64,000 nucleotides of DNA from Phytomonas francai (lineage: Eukaryota > Euglenozoa > Kinetoplastea > Trypanosomatida > Trypanosomatidae): contig MJCC01000011.1 in assembly GCA_001766655.1 (NCBI GenBank), positions 540,167 through 604,166 on the forward strand. Reading direction: 5' to 3'. Positions 46,150-56,196 of the stretch are shown here, piece after piece. Each line of letters begins with the position of its first letter. Within the stretch, counting starts at the first letter, position 1. A model generated the notes under the pieces. It was given only the letters and a program-made list of their open reading frames with translations, was not told the origin of the DNA and ran no database searches. A program made the position numbers and the translations under genes.

Positions 46150-46872
46150 ATGGCTGACAGGACCGCCGATAACGATGCGCACCCCCCGGCAACCCCTACC
46201 GGTGATGGGAATCGCGCGAACGAGGAAAAGGCCATGTCGTTTGAGGAGTTTCAAACCATGTACGAGTCGTACAGAAGGGAGATTGACATGCGATATCGGC
46301 ATGCCAACACGAAGGGCGCGGGCTCTGGCGGCGGCCCTGCGGCCGCCTCATCCACCGCCGCCGCATCGCTGACCACCGCCTCCTCGGCCGGGCCTCCGCG
46401 GCCTCTTCGCGGCCGCGCGGCCAACCCTCCGAACGCGAGCCGAAGCGCGGTTATGGGGCTTCTTTGCCAGGCCGCGGTGAATGCGTGGATTTGGTTGACG
46501 CATGACTGGAGTATTTATCTTCGCATCGGCGTCGCGACCCTTATTTTGAATGGAAGCCTCACGCTGGTGGGGTATCTGTCCGTTCTAGCCTTCTACATAG
46601 TCTTTTCCCTCCTGAAGTTTATCTTTCAATCGTTCCGAATTCGGAACGACCAGGAGAATGGTGACCTCGAGGCCGCCTCACCGACCGTATTGGGGATGGT
46701 TTTCCTGGGGAATCCGCCCGCGCCTCGCGTCTTGCCATTTCACCTTCGCCTTGCTTACATGGCGGCGAAGAGCATCGAGGCTTTCATCGTCAGCATTTCA
46801 CCAAGTTACTCCTTGGAGAGCCTGCAGAAGGGACTGCAGCGCGATGGTATTGTATATAATGCACGGCGATAA
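46150..46872 (+). CDS. Membrane protein of unknown function, 240 residues
   Basis: Start placed at the ATG at 46150 (MADRTADNDAHPPATPT). The frame is open upstream only from a GTG. Residues 1-95 are polar and low-complexity (Ala/Ser/Thr/Gly-rich). From about residue 120 a hydrophobic region, YLRIGVATLILNGSLTLVGY then LSVLAFYIVFSLLKFIFQ, could form a hairpin or two membrane helices. After a charged stretch (RIRNDQENGDLEAA) come conserved-looking helices: LPFHLRLAYMAAKSIEAFIV and SPSYSLESLQKGLQRDGIV. It may be an ER or organelle membrane protein. No family recognised. Confidence 0.65.
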   Translation: MADRTADNDAHPPATPTGDGNRANEEKAMSFEEFQTMYESYRREIDMRYRHANTKGAGSGGGPAAASSTAAASLTTASSAGPPRPLRGRAANPPNASRSAVMGLLCQAAVNAWIWLTHDWSIYLRIGVATLILNGSLTLVGYLSVLAFYIVFSLLKFIFQSFRIRNDQENGDLEAASPTVLGMVFLGNPPAPRVLPFHLRLAYMAAKSIEAFIVSISPSYSLESLQKGLQRDGIVYNARR

Positions 46873-47395
46873 AATGTGTGGGAGGCAAGGTAAACGTTCG
46901 TCGTGCACGTCGAAGAAAGTTTTTATTGCTTGGTATCCTTTTCAAAAAAAAATAAATTTATTGTGATTATTATTGACATCATTTTTTTACTTTTTTTTTT
47001 TGTGCAGCACTCCATCCATCTTGGTGGACATGGGACTTGAATGCGTTTGACAGGTGAAGCTTTATAGGCATGGATTAAATGTCGTGTCGTACTATCTTTC
47101 CATGTTGGGTTTCTTGCTCTGAGTGCGAATGGAATGTTATGAGAGAAAGGGCTTTCTACAGGCCATTGTTGAAATAAATGCGCAGTTAATGCTAAGTGAA
47201 AATTGGATTTGCGTTCTTCGCTGCTTTCAGTGTCCTGAGCCTTCCTCATTCTCGTTCCATACGTTGTTCCTACTTTTGTTCTATATGCGACCACACTCGT
47301 ACAAACACGGCGCCGATTACTCATATTGCCTAAATTTCCAAGAAAGAAACCCTTGCTCACATCAACACCTTTATTGTTATTCTGTTTAGATCACC
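46873..47395. other. Spacer of about 520 bases
   Basis: AT-rich with A/T runs at 46945-47002. No coding signal in the cluster direction other than short random frames. Confidence 0.6.
47361..47389 (+). promoter_or_regulatory. Probable trans-splice acceptor upstream of the MAPR-like gene
   Basis: A T/C-rich stretch ending in TTTAG with the AG at 47388-47389, six bases before the ATG. Confidence 0.5.
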
Positions 47396-47854
47396 ATGAC
47401 GACACTGAATTTATACATTACCAGCGTTTTATGTATCGTTGTTTTCCTCTTAATACGCTTATTCCGTCGTTCTCGGGAGCATCTTGTGGAAAAGCCCGAG
47501 AAGATTCGGTTCATACCGCGCGCCTATACCATTGAAGAGCTCGCCGAGTATGATGGAATCCGAAAGCCGTATGCCTTTGTGGGCGTCAAGGGTATTATCT
47601 ACAATGTGGCATTGGAGTGGTACGGCCCAGGTGCGCCGTACAACGATTTTGCAGGTCGCGACAGCTCTCGGGCTCTTGGGAAGTTCAAAGTGGAACGAAC
47701 CGAGGCAAACGCCGACTGGACGCGACTTTTGCCATCGCATATGAAATCTCTGAACGAGTGGGAGGAGAGACTCCGCTCCAAGTACCCAATCGTGGGGTGG
47801 ATCTATGACCCTAACGGAGACTTTGAGAAGCGATCCAAGAATTTCGACCCATAA
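47396..47854 (+). CDS. Membrane-anchored cytochrome-b5-fold heme protein, MAPR/PGRMC-like
   Basis: A 152-residue protein of typical family length. An N-terminal membrane anchor, LYITSVLCIVVFLLIRLF (about residues 5-22), is followed by a short basic linker and the cytochrome-b5-like domain: YTIEELAEYDGIRKPYAFVG, VKGIIYNVALEWYGPGAPY, NDFAGRDSSRALGKF and LNEWEERLRSKYPIVGWI. The pattern FAGRDSSRALG is the family hallmark. In the MAPR family heme is bound through Tyr rather than the His pair of classical b5; Tyr residues are present at the expected places. Members act at the ER with P450 or sterol enzymes; the role here is inferred. Confidence 0.9.
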   Translation: MTTLNLYITSVLCIVVFLLIRLFRRSREHLVEKPEKIRFIPRAYTIEELAEYDGIRKPYAFVGVKGIIYNVALEWYGPGAPYNDFAGRDSSRALGKFKVERTEANADWTRLLPSHMKSLNEWEERLRSKYPIVGWIYDPNGDFEKRSKNFDP

Positions 47855-48229
47855 ACAACTTTTTAAAGAATCTCGACCTTCTTCATTGGCGCTTCATATA
47901 TAGTTGCTAGAGTAGTCTAAAGCGGAGACGAAGCGAATCTAAAAATGCATACAAAGCAGGAAATTCTATAAAATCTACTATTCAACTTTACTAACAACAA
48001 AGTTCTTTTTTTTTTTTTCCAGCACGTGCATAGATAGCCTGGGATAACGGAAAACAAATGCCTTTTCTTCTTATTTTCTGAACAAAGTGGGAGTTATTTG
48101 GTTGTGACTAGTCCAGGACCATTCATTGGTACCAAGGTAACGTGCCCACTCTATACGGACAACTCAAACCCTTCCGGGATATACGTAACGTTTACTAGGG
48201 AAAAAAACAACAAAAATTAGAGGTTCCCA
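47855..48229. other. Spacer of about 375 bases
   Basis: AT-rich with a T run at 48007-48019 followed by CCAG, a good acceptor candidate for the next gene. No gene seen. Confidence 0.55.
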
Positions 48230-49768
48230 ATGCATGATTTGACCTTTTCAGGGCCCAGAGACGTGTTAGTTGATCCACCAGACCAGGTACACTCTATCGA
48301 GGGCAATTCCGATCCTCTCGACTTAACTTTGGTTCTGCTTCAGCAGCAGACTCGAATTAGCAGGCTGAGGAAAGCCCTGCTGGATGTCACTCAGATGTGC
48401 ATCGCTTTGCTTGACAAGGCCGAGTCTAGACCCGATCTCGATCCTCAGGATGCCCATCGACCCTTGCATGAGGCCCCAGGGCCTAGCTGTGAGGGCTCTG
48501 GAGGGGTCGAATGCGAAGACGGCGCGCTACCGCAATGGCTCAAAGGAGATCAGTTGGAGTATGAACTCCCGCAGTGGCTGAGAGAACCGAAACGGCGGGC
48601 GTCGATCGCGGCTTTCGTGCAAAGATGCCTTAGTGAGGCTACCCAATCGAATTCATCGGCAATCTTGGAGCTTCCCCCGAAGTCGTCTCCCGATGTGGAG
48701 CCCCCCGCTTCCTGTAGTAGGGTCGCCAATGTAAAGCCGATAATTATCCTCGACGTGACCTCCATGTTTTCATGCACCAAAGACAGTCCCGATGACGTTT
48801 CTTCGTCGAGGCGCTGCATGATCGATGCGTCGAGTCAAGTCGAGTTTAACAGTACGGCGGATCGACCGCGATTATCTCCCTTGTTCCCCTCAAAAGTGGC
48901 GAAGACGGGGCACTTTTCCTCGACATCCGAGCGGGAACAGCTCAAGTGCCTTCAGACATCATTGAATACGGCCCAGGGTGAATTATTAGTGGAGAAGGAC
49001 AAGGTGAAACGGCTGGAGATCGAACAGTCTCGCGCGTTCGATGAGTGCAAGGAGCTTCGTGGAAAGTTAGATCAGTCGTTGCGTGCATTGTCGGAGCAAA
49101 AAGACCGACAGGAGCGCGAGACGTCTCAGGATATGGAGGAGCTCCGGCGTCTTCGGGTTTTGATGCGCTTCTCAGAGCTGAAAAAGGATAGTGACCATCT
49201 GACGGAGGCCCTTGCTAATCTACAAGAAACCACACAGCAGCGGGCCAATCTCGAGCGGCAGAACGCAAGACTTCATGCGAGGCAGCAGAATTTGCAGAGG
49301 TGTATCGAGATGATTCATGCATGGACCGTTAAGGCGGTGTCAGCGGCGGAGACTAGTGGTCGCGTTCATCCGCACGCGACATACTGGTCTCGATTTGGGT
49401 CTGATATCGTGTCTCGTATTCAGAAGCTTTGTGTAGACGTACTCGGGAAAAGCGGGTCCCATGCGGAGGGGGATGATAGCAGCCTGCATGCTGCACCGCT
49501 TCCCGGTGCTGGCCATGCGCAGAGGGTGTCTTACTCTGTCTTCCTTTCCCGGAGAGCTTCCATGCCCTTGACACCACCCACGATCGCCGCTACTGAACTG
49601 ATAAGTGAAACTGGCGACGATGTTATCCCCTCCAAAAGGTCGTCTGCTATTTCTGTCCTACAAGAGGAAAGAAAGCGGCCGGAGTTGGCGCGTCCACGAC
49701 CTCACAGTAGGGCGGCGTCAAAACCAAGAGGCCATACAAGATGCCAGAGCGCTTTCATAAGATGGTAG
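48230..49768 (+). CDS. Coiled-coil protein of unknown function
   Basis: A 512-residue protein starting MHDLTFSGPRDVLVD. The first 220 residues are mostly polar with one helical stretch (LVLLQQQTRISRLRKALLDV). Residues about 230-375 form a long predicted coiled coil: EREQLKCLQTSLNTAQGELL, VEKDKVKRLEIEQSRAFDEC, LDQSLRALSEQKDRQERET, then LANLQETTQQRANLERQNAR. The C-terminal 130 residues are Ser/Arg-rich and basic (HSRAASKPRGHTRCQSAF). This suggests a cytoskeletal or basal-body-associated scaffold but nothing specific is recognised. GC content is moderate and even. Confidence 0.65.
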   Translation: MHDLTFSGPRDVLVDPPDQVHSIEGNSDPLDLTLVLLQQQTRISRLRKALLDVTQMCIALLDKAESRPDLDPQDAHRPLHEAPGPSCEGSGGVECEDGALPQWLKGDQLEYELPQWLREPKRRASIAAFVQRCLSEATQSNSSAILELPPKSSPDVEPPASCSRVANVKPIIILDVTSMFSCTKDSPDDVSSSRRCMIDASSQVEFNSTADRPRLSPLFPSKVAKTGHFSSTSEREQLKCLQTSLNTAQGELLVEKDKVKRLEIEQSRAFDECKELRGKLDQSLRALSEQKDRQERETSQDMEELRRLRVLMRFSELKKDSDHLTEALANLQETTQQRANLERQNARLHARQQNLQRCIEMIHAWTVKAVSAAETSGRVHPHATYWSRFGSDIVSRIQKLCVDVLGKSGSHAEGDDSSLHAAPLPGAGHAQRVSYSVFLSRRASMPLTPPTIAATELISETGDDVIPSKRSSAISVLQEERKRPELARPRPHSRAASKPRGHTRCQSAFIRW

Positions 49769-50385
49769 GCCAATATTATCCGAGGCTCATTTACATTGGA
49801 CGTTTTTCTTCAATCTAGACTATTACTATAAAATGAATAAATGAAAACCTGAACTTTATCGTGGTAAGATTCCACTTTCACATTACCATTTTCTGATGCC
49901 GCGTGAATTTTTTTTTTTCATTGGATGTTTATTATTCTGTAGAGACGACATTATTACTTGCATTTGTTTTCATTTCCATCGTATGTATTCATATATATAT
50001 ATATATAACTATTTTGTTTGCTTCAACATTATGCTGTGAGGTGTGGTGTGCCTGTTTTATTCAACGGGTTTCCCCCCTCAATTTTTAATTTTCCGATAAA
50101 TGTTTTATTTGATAACGATCCACTTCCATACCCAAGTGTTGCATCATCGATTTTCCTTACTTTTACGCGTGTGTGTCTGTTAGTATATTTATCGTACACA
50201 CATTTATATTCACTTTGGCAGGTTAAAACCTGTAAAGTACACACCATACCATACTTAAAAAAATATCTATAGGCGTACATACACGTGTATAAAAGAATAA
50301 TTGTTTATATATATGCACATTATTTCAAAGAGTACTGAATCTATAGTTGTGTAAGGTTATAGAATTTCAAGCTTTTTGGTATACA
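49769..50385. other. Spacer of about 620 bases
   Basis: AT-rich; contains a T run at 49909-49918 and a TA run at 49990-50008. The frame upstream of the kinase ATG begins only at a TTG (50347) and is not taken as coding. Confidence 0.6.
49990..50008. repeat. (TA)n microsatellite
   Basis: About 19 bases of alternating TA in the spacer before the DYRK-like kinase gene. Confidence 0.9.
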
Positions 50386-52320
50386 ATGACTTCGTTAGCC
50401 AATAAAATTACTAGTTCAGAGCACTCTTGTAATAGCACTTGCATGCCTGCATCACCCACGACGAGTGACGGCCAATGTGCATGCGTGGCTTCGGTGGTGC
50501 CAAACAAATGGCCTAAAGAGGCTACCTGCGACACTCTCTCGACCTCCAAAGAGCCGAATCAAACTCTTCAGAATATCAAAGACACCAGCAACAACGGATC
50601 CGCCACAAAGGAGGACGAGGATCAGTCAAACCTCAAAGTTGCTTCTGGTGCTAGCCATAGAACCGACACTAAAAACTCTGAAAAACTACCCAGCGCGGCT
50701 AAATCCGTTCATGAACAGCACTCGCGTACTCAAGCCCATTCTATTGCTACTACAAATCATCAACCCCATACAGTTGACGGCTTCAAGGGTGGTGCCTTGT
50801 CTTCTTCGCAGCCGCAGTCATCGGGGCCGCGAGTCACCGATGCAAATCATTCAGGACTAGCCTCGAGATACACGCCAGTCCGCGGTGACCTGGCTAATAG
50901 GAATTCGGTACCCTTCGCTGTGGAGCCCCACGGTGTTCCCCCCCCCGGCCATACTCTCATCGCCGGGACGGCTTCCAATGCGGGACAGCCGGCCTTAGCT
51001 CCCTTCCCGAAGACGCACTCCCACGCCACGCGATCGAACGTCGCCACGGCGGTGCCCTCGGAGCTTACGTCAACACGGGGGCTGCGCTCAAAGCCATTGC
51101 AGCGACAACACCCAACATGGGCTTCAGTCCACCCGGAGGAGGTATTTCAGCAACCTATCCGTGCCCTCACCGTCGAGTTGGTGGCTTTATACAAATACAT
51201 CAACGCCTGCTATTGGCATCGGCGCCGGATGGAGGCACCGGGGCCGAAGTATAACAATGGCTATGATGACAAAGACGGCCACTACATCGTCCTGCCCGGG
51301 GAAGAGATACTTAACCGCTTCACCGTACAGGAAGTTTTAGGTAAGGGTAGTTTTGGGACGGTGATTCGTTGCTACGATGAGAAGCGCCACGAGGTCGTGG
51401 CTCTCAAAATTATTCGACATGGGTTTAATTTCCGCGAGCAAGCGAAACTAGAGTTAGATATTCTTCACAAGTTGGGTGAGAATGCGAATCTGAACCATCT
51501 TGTAGTAAAGCTGTTGAAAGTCTTTGACTGGCAGTGGCATCTCGTGCTGGTGTTTGAACTCTTGAGCTTCAATCTCTATCAACTTATCAAGTGTACACGC
51601 TACAAGGGTGTTTGTCTAGATCTGGTCTGCAAATTCGCCTATCAACTTTTGTGCACTTTGCATCAACTGGAACAGCAGAAGCCGCAGCCCATCATCCACT
51701 GTGATATAAAACCAGAGAATATTCTTCTAAAGAACCCCAATCGAAGCGGTATTCGGCTTATCGATTTCGGCTCCTCGTGTTACGCGGATAGGCGTATTCA
51801 CCGCTACATTCAAAGCCGCTTCTACCGCAGTCCGGAGGTGATTCTTTATTTAGATTACAGCACTGCTATCGATCGCTGGTCGCTGGGGTGCGTCCTCGTG
51901 GAGCTATATACCGGGGTCCCCCTTTTTAATGGCCGCTCCGAAGCTGAGCAGCTCGCCCGTTTCGAGGCCATACTGGGCCCCCCTCCAAGGGACATGATAG
52001 CGAGTTCCAGAAAAGTCTCTAAATATTACAACCTCACGCGGGATGGGGGCTATGAGTTGAAGGAGCCCGCGCCACCGCAGCCCAGCCTGGAGGATATCCT
52101 CGGCATGCGCACGGACGGCGAGGGCGGGGACTGCGCCGAGCCCGACGCGGCGGCCTGTCACGCCTTCCGCGACCTCGCCCGCGGCCTGCTGCAGTACCGC
52201 CCGCAGGAGCGCATCGGCTGCGCGGCGGCCCTGCGCCACCCCTTTTTTGCCCCCCTGCTGGACGCCAAGCGGGCCCCGCCCACCCCGGACGGGGGGGGAG
52301 GGCCTTCGGTGACCGCCTGA
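50386..52320 (+). CDS. DYRK1-type dual-specificity protein kinase
   Basis: A 644-residue kinase from the ATG at 50386. Residues 1-260 are low-complexity (Ser/Thr/Asn/Pro-rich). The kinase domain follows: GKGSFGTVIRCY near residue 319, catalytic-lysine segment VALKIIRHGFN, HRD-equivalent HCDIKPENILL near 438, IDFGSSC near 459, the activation segment RRIHRYIQSRFYRSPEVIL, and DRWSLGCVLVELYTG. HCDIKPEN, the YIQSRFYRSPE activation loop and the insert before the GPPP segment place it with DYRK1/minibrain kinases, which autophosphorylate the second Tyr of the activation loop during folding. Here the first Tyr of the usual YxY is His (HRY). The extreme C-terminus after LRHPFFAPLLD is short. The last 270 bases are much more GC-rich than the rest. 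Confidence 0.9.
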   Translation: MTSLANKITSSEHSCNSTCMPASPTTSDGQCACVASVVPNKWPKEATCDTLSTSKEPNQTLQNIKDTSNNGSATKEDEDQSNLKVASGASHRTDTKNSEKLPSAAKSVHEQHSRTQAHSIATTNHQPHTVDGFKGGALSSSQPQSSGPRVTDANHSGLASRYTPVRGDLANRNSVPFAVEPHGVPPPGHTLIAGTASNAGQPALAPFPKTHSHATRSNVATAVPSELTSTRGLRSKPLQRQHPTWASVHPEEVFQQPIRALTVELVALYKYINACYWHRRRMEAPGPKYNNGYDDKDGHYIVLPGEEILNRFTVQEVLGKGSFGTVIRCYDEKRHEVVALKIIRHGFNFREQAKLELDILHKLGENANLNHLVVKLLKVFDWQWHLVLVFELLSFNLYQLIKCTRYKGVCLDLVCKFAYQLLCTLHQLEQQKPQPIIHCDIKPENILLKNPNRSGIRLIDFGSSCYADRRIHRYIQSRFYRSPEVILYLDYSTAIDRWSLGCVLVELYTGVPLFNGRSEAEQLARFEAILGPPPRDMIASSRKVSKYYNLTRDGGYELKEPAPPQPSLEDILGMRTDGEGGDCAEPDAAACHAFRDLARGLLQYRPQERIGCAAALRHPFFAPLLDAKRAPPTPDGGGGPSVTA

Positions 52321-52770
52321 GAGTCCTCCCAGGCTGGACGGGGGGGGGGGATATCGTCGAAGGGGCATGTAAACGGAGAAAGGTTCTCATGCTCGTTTGC
52401 TTCTTCTTCTTCTTCAGATATCTATATCTAACAAAATATCAACAAAATATCAAAATGAAGGGAACGGAAAGTATTAGTTGCGAAACTGATCCACACGGGG
52501 GTTGTTTTGCATGGAGCCATTTATGTGCTCCAGTTGAATGTAGAATTAGTATACAGAGGGGTTTTTAGTTTCTACTGCTTTGAATGTTTCTCGCATTTTC
52601 TTTGACCTGTATTAATAGGACTGCAGTCTAAGAAAAGAAAGGAACTGTAACATTATTACTACTATTTTATTATAGATCAACTGGGAACTTTATAATGTTT
52701 AGTAATATAAATAATTCGGAGCGATAGTGCTAATGACTTTGTGGGGTGTTTTTCATCAGAAAACAGAAAC

Positions 52771-52797
52771 CATATATATATATATATATATATATAC
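52771..52797. repeat. (TA)n microsatellite
   Basis: About 27 bases of alternating TA. Confidence 0.95.
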
Positions 52798-54111
52798 GCT
52801 TATTTATGTTACTTGAATAACTCTCACGATTTGGCAAATTTTAACATACCCTGCATAGGCCTTTTTTATTTAAAAGGGAGGAGGTGGAGGAGTCTTCGGA
52901 ACTGGTGTAGTAATGCGAGTGAATTGTCTGAAAAATTGTTCGGTTAGCTTTGTATGCCCTTTTTCAAACGAATTTGATGTCTGCATGTCTTTAATTCCTA
53001 TATTATAACATTTTAAAAATTTGTTTCATCAGTTCTGTTGGCTCTAAAATTGAGGCATTGCTTGGTTTTACCTGTGTGTGTGTGTGCTCTTGGGTAGCAG
53101 AAGGTGTTGTGCAAAAGTTTACAAACGTGATGAACGTGTGAGATAAAGAGACTTGCATATATATATATCGAGAGAAAGGAGAATACAAAGAAACTATACT
53201 TTTCTTCACATATTTTCATGCTTGTACTTCTCTTCTTCGTTTTCTTTCCTCAAGCTAACCAGTCGTTGCTTCTCACAGAACAGTTTAGCACGGTCCAGTT
53301 TCTTTAGCTATGTCTTTTCTGCCTCTTTGCATGAATGCGTTATGTTTATCGATATCATTTTACTTTATTAACCATGACGTTGCTTAGTTTAGAAGATTTT
53401 TTTCCGACAAGTCCGTTCAGTTCCAAAATCGCCTTTGGTATACCTTCCAGTTCGTTCTACATATTTCGCTGAGAAGGTACCCTATAATGGTGCCATAAAT
53501 GATAGTGTATTTTCCGAAAAATAAACAAGAGGTTACACTAGAATTTCCTTGTGTTTGTTATCCATAGCAAGTGACACAAGTTTTCTTACAAAATTCAGGG
53601 CGTGCTGAATTTCTTGTTACATGAATAGCGTATTCCAATTAAGTTCCCAGCCATTACAAAATGTTTTGCTCACAAAGGAAAGATTCCTACTGCAAAGTGA
53701 GCATGCGCTATTGGAAGTAAAAAGTGTTCGCACAGACATAAAGGCTGACAGGGTAGCTGTGGTTGCGGATGTGATTGGGAGTTGCGAAGAAATTACGCTC
53801 GGCAGGGATACAATGCATACTCTGAAGCCTTTATTGAATTTTATCTGATCGAGGATTCATGTTAAGTTGGAGGCTTTTGTGCGTATGGAGGGAATGAATG
53901 AGACAGCAAGAGCATGTTTAAGTTTTACTGGATGATACTTTTTAAAATCTATCCGTATGATTTCATGATTTTGTAACGTTGATCAAGGGGCATTCAAGTA
54001 AATCAGCTGATGGGGTGTATCCTATTGCTGATTTTGATGTGTGAACCATATGAAGAGATAGCACTGGGGAGATTTATACTTTTTTAAATAAAAAAAGTAA
54101 TTCCCCACGTC

Positions 54112-54113
<2 letters not shown>

Positions 54114-54146
<33 letters not shown>
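54114..54146. repeat. (TA)n microsatellite
   Basis: About 33 bases of alternating TA. Confidence 0.95.
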
Positions 54147-54149
<3 letters not shown>

Positions 54150-54953
54150 TTGATGGTTTGATTGATACACTGTTGCACAAAAGTTTGCGGCGCATCTCTT
54201 TGAGTAACATTGGAAAGTGGTGAAGGGGTTGAACAGATGCAAGCAAGGTTCAGTTAGGACCTGTGTGCACGTGTAGGATTGTTTTATACCCAGTGATGCC
54301 TAGGGGGGGGGGGAAATTGCTATACCTCATTTCAACTCGAACGGGCAGCGCCATATCTTATTCTCTGCGGTTTATGATGTGCACTTGTCGGGGCTCATTT
54401 TTCATCAACGCTTTTTGTCAACATTACGTTTGGCTACTGATCTTATATTTCTATAGTATTCTAATCGATACAGTACTTTGTTTTGGTATCCATGTTACGG
54501 TTTCATCGAACTTAGTTTTAGAGAAAGCATGAGAAAATATTCCGCACAGGTGATAACATCATATATTAGATATTCTTTATTCCTAACTAACTAGTTAACT
54601 AGCAAAAAGAATAATGTGAATAGATACACTGTAATTTTATAGATAAATAAATATGCTTAGTCTCCTTTTTAAATATAACGACACAATCACTGATATTGCC
54701 TCCTTCAAAGATGTTTTAATGTAAATAACAGCCTTTCCGTTTCGGTAAAGGGTGTGGTAGAAGTCGATAGCCAAAGCTAAACAAGTGGGTAATGTCCAAG
54801 AACACTTCCTTTGTAATTAACCGCCCTTTTCATCGCTTCTTTTTTTAGTGAGGGGTGTGAGTTTATTTGTTGTGAGGTACAAAGTTTTTTTTCCACCGCT
54901 TCAGAGCCCTTTAAACATTTCGCCGTCGTTTCCTTTTTATAAATTTCTTTAAA

Positions 54954-54992
54954 TCTCTCTCTCTCTCTCTCTGTATATAATGGATATGAAAG
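54954..54992 (+). promoter_or_regulatory. (CT)n tract and AG: trans-splice acceptor for the PP2C gene
   Basis: A pure CT repeat of about 19 bases ending at 54972, then the first AG at 54991-54992, 22 bases before the ATG at 55015. The microsatellite doubles as the pyrimidine tract, so its length could affect splicing. Confidence 0.65.
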
Positions 54993-55014
54993 CAAAAGCA
55001 AATATAGCGCCGCA

Positions 55015-56196
55015 ATGGCACCCAAAATAAATATCAAAAATAATCATTCGGACCCTGGTGTTACCCATGCTCACAATGCAAAAACTAAAAAACAGACCGA
55101 AGAGGATGAGTTCGAGAAGTTTCTATCGGAGCTCAAAAAGGTCACAAAAAAGGCAAACTTGCAGAAGTCTAAGCAGATTCATCAGGGTGGAGAGTTGCAC
55201 AAGCCGAGGGTAGCGCGCCCGACCGCGGAAGGGAAAAACATACAGAAAGACATCGAGATGGCGCTTTTACAGCAACGGCAAAATAAGTTCAATCAACTCT
55301 TCCAGGAGCTCATGATGCGGTCTACGTTCCTCGAAAAGCCAGATACCACCTTTCACAGCAAGATCGTCAATGATAATTCGAACTTTGAGGTTGCGGTAGG
55401 TTACATGCAGGGTTGGCGTATCAACATGGAGGATGCACACCTCATTAAAGTAGACTTCCCCTCTGATCATATTTTTGGTGATCAGGCTTTGTTTGGTGTG
55501 TTTGATGGCCACATGGGCAGGACGTGTGCCGATCAGTGCAGTAGCCAATTGCCTGAACTTGCGAAGAAGTATTTTGACGCTGAGAGCTGCCGTATTGACT
55601 TCGACGCCGTTTTTATGGATCTGGATCAGTACCTAGCCGACCAGAAAAAGGATGAGTCCGGCTGTACTGCCGTAGTGGTGCACGTGACTGCGAGTCGGAT
55701 CACCTGCGCGTGGGTGGGAGACTCCAGGGCGGTTCTCTGCCGTAATGGTGTCGCCTTCCATCTCTCGTACGATCATAAGCCAGATCTGGAGCCAGAGCAG
55801 CAGAGGATTATTGCGGCGGAAGGGTTCGTACAGAACAACCGTGTTAATGGCCAGTTAGCCATGAGTCGTGCAATGGGGGATTTTTCCTATAAATCAAAGA
55901 AGGATCTTGATGCCAGAAAACAGCAGGTGATTGCAGTCCCTGATATCATCACGGTAGAACGAGACTGTGAGACTGATACCTTCATTGTCATAGCCTGTGA
56001 TGGTATTTTCGATGTCTTGACGAATGAGCAACTTATTACGTTTATCATGCTGAAGAAAGATGAAGGGTTGAGCAATAAGGAAATATGTGAGGCCGTCTGT
56101 TCATATTGCTTGGCACCGCAGAGTAAGGTTACGGGAAGGCCGGAGCGGCCTGACGGAACGGATAATATGTCTATCATTATCGTGGACCTAAAGTAG
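55015..56196 (+). CDS. PP2C-family (PPM) serine/threonine protein phosphatase
   Basis: A 393-residue enzyme. After a polar, Lys-rich N-terminus of about 120 residues the PPM domain runs from residue 125 to the end: GWRINMEDAH (133), FDGHMG (163-168), SGCTAVVVHV, VGDSRAVL (around 234), DHKPDLEPE, VNGQLAMSRAMGDFSYK, ACDGIFDVL (327 on, with metal-binding Asp329) and GTDNMSIIIV (Asp383, Asn384). These give the residues that bind the two catalytic metals. The canonical FDGHGG reads FDGHMG. The layout with the extra N-terminal segment is seen in several trypanosomatid PP2Cs. No membrane anchor or myristoylation signal (residue 2 is Ala). Confidence 0.92.
   Translation: MAPKINIKNNHSDPGVTHAHNAKTKKQTEEDEFEKFLSELKKVTKKANLQKSKQIHQGGELHKPRVARPTAEGKNIQKDIEMALLQQRQNKFNQLFQELMMRSTFLEKPDTTFHSKIVNDNSNFEVAVGYMQGWRINMEDAHLIKVDFPSDHIFGDQALFGVFDGHMGRTCADQCSSQLPELAKKYFDAESCRIDFDAVFMDLDQYLADQKKDESGCTAVVVHVTASRITCAWVGDSRAVLCRNGVAFHLSYDHKPDLEPEQQRIIAAEGFVQNNRVNGQLAMSRAMGDFSYKSKKDLDARKQQVIAVPDIITVERDCETDTFIVIACDGIFDVLTNEQLITFIMLKKDEGLSNKEICEAVCSYCLAPQSKVTGRPERPDGTDNMSIIIVDLK

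Larger units (their letters stand above)
52321..55014. other. Gene-free 2.7 kb spacer in the plus cluster
   Basis: The longest spacer of the window. It holds two TA runs, a short GT run near 53074, a G run at 54304-54312 and the CT run before the PP2C gene. A 75-codon frame at 53621-53848 begins with ATG but has no recognisable features. No tRNA-like or other RNA pattern seen. Confidence 0.55.

Noticed and set aside
53621..53848. 75-codon ATG-started frame in the 2.7 kb spacer
   Set aside because: No domain, no nearby strong acceptor and chance length in AT-rich DNA; could be revisited if transcribed.
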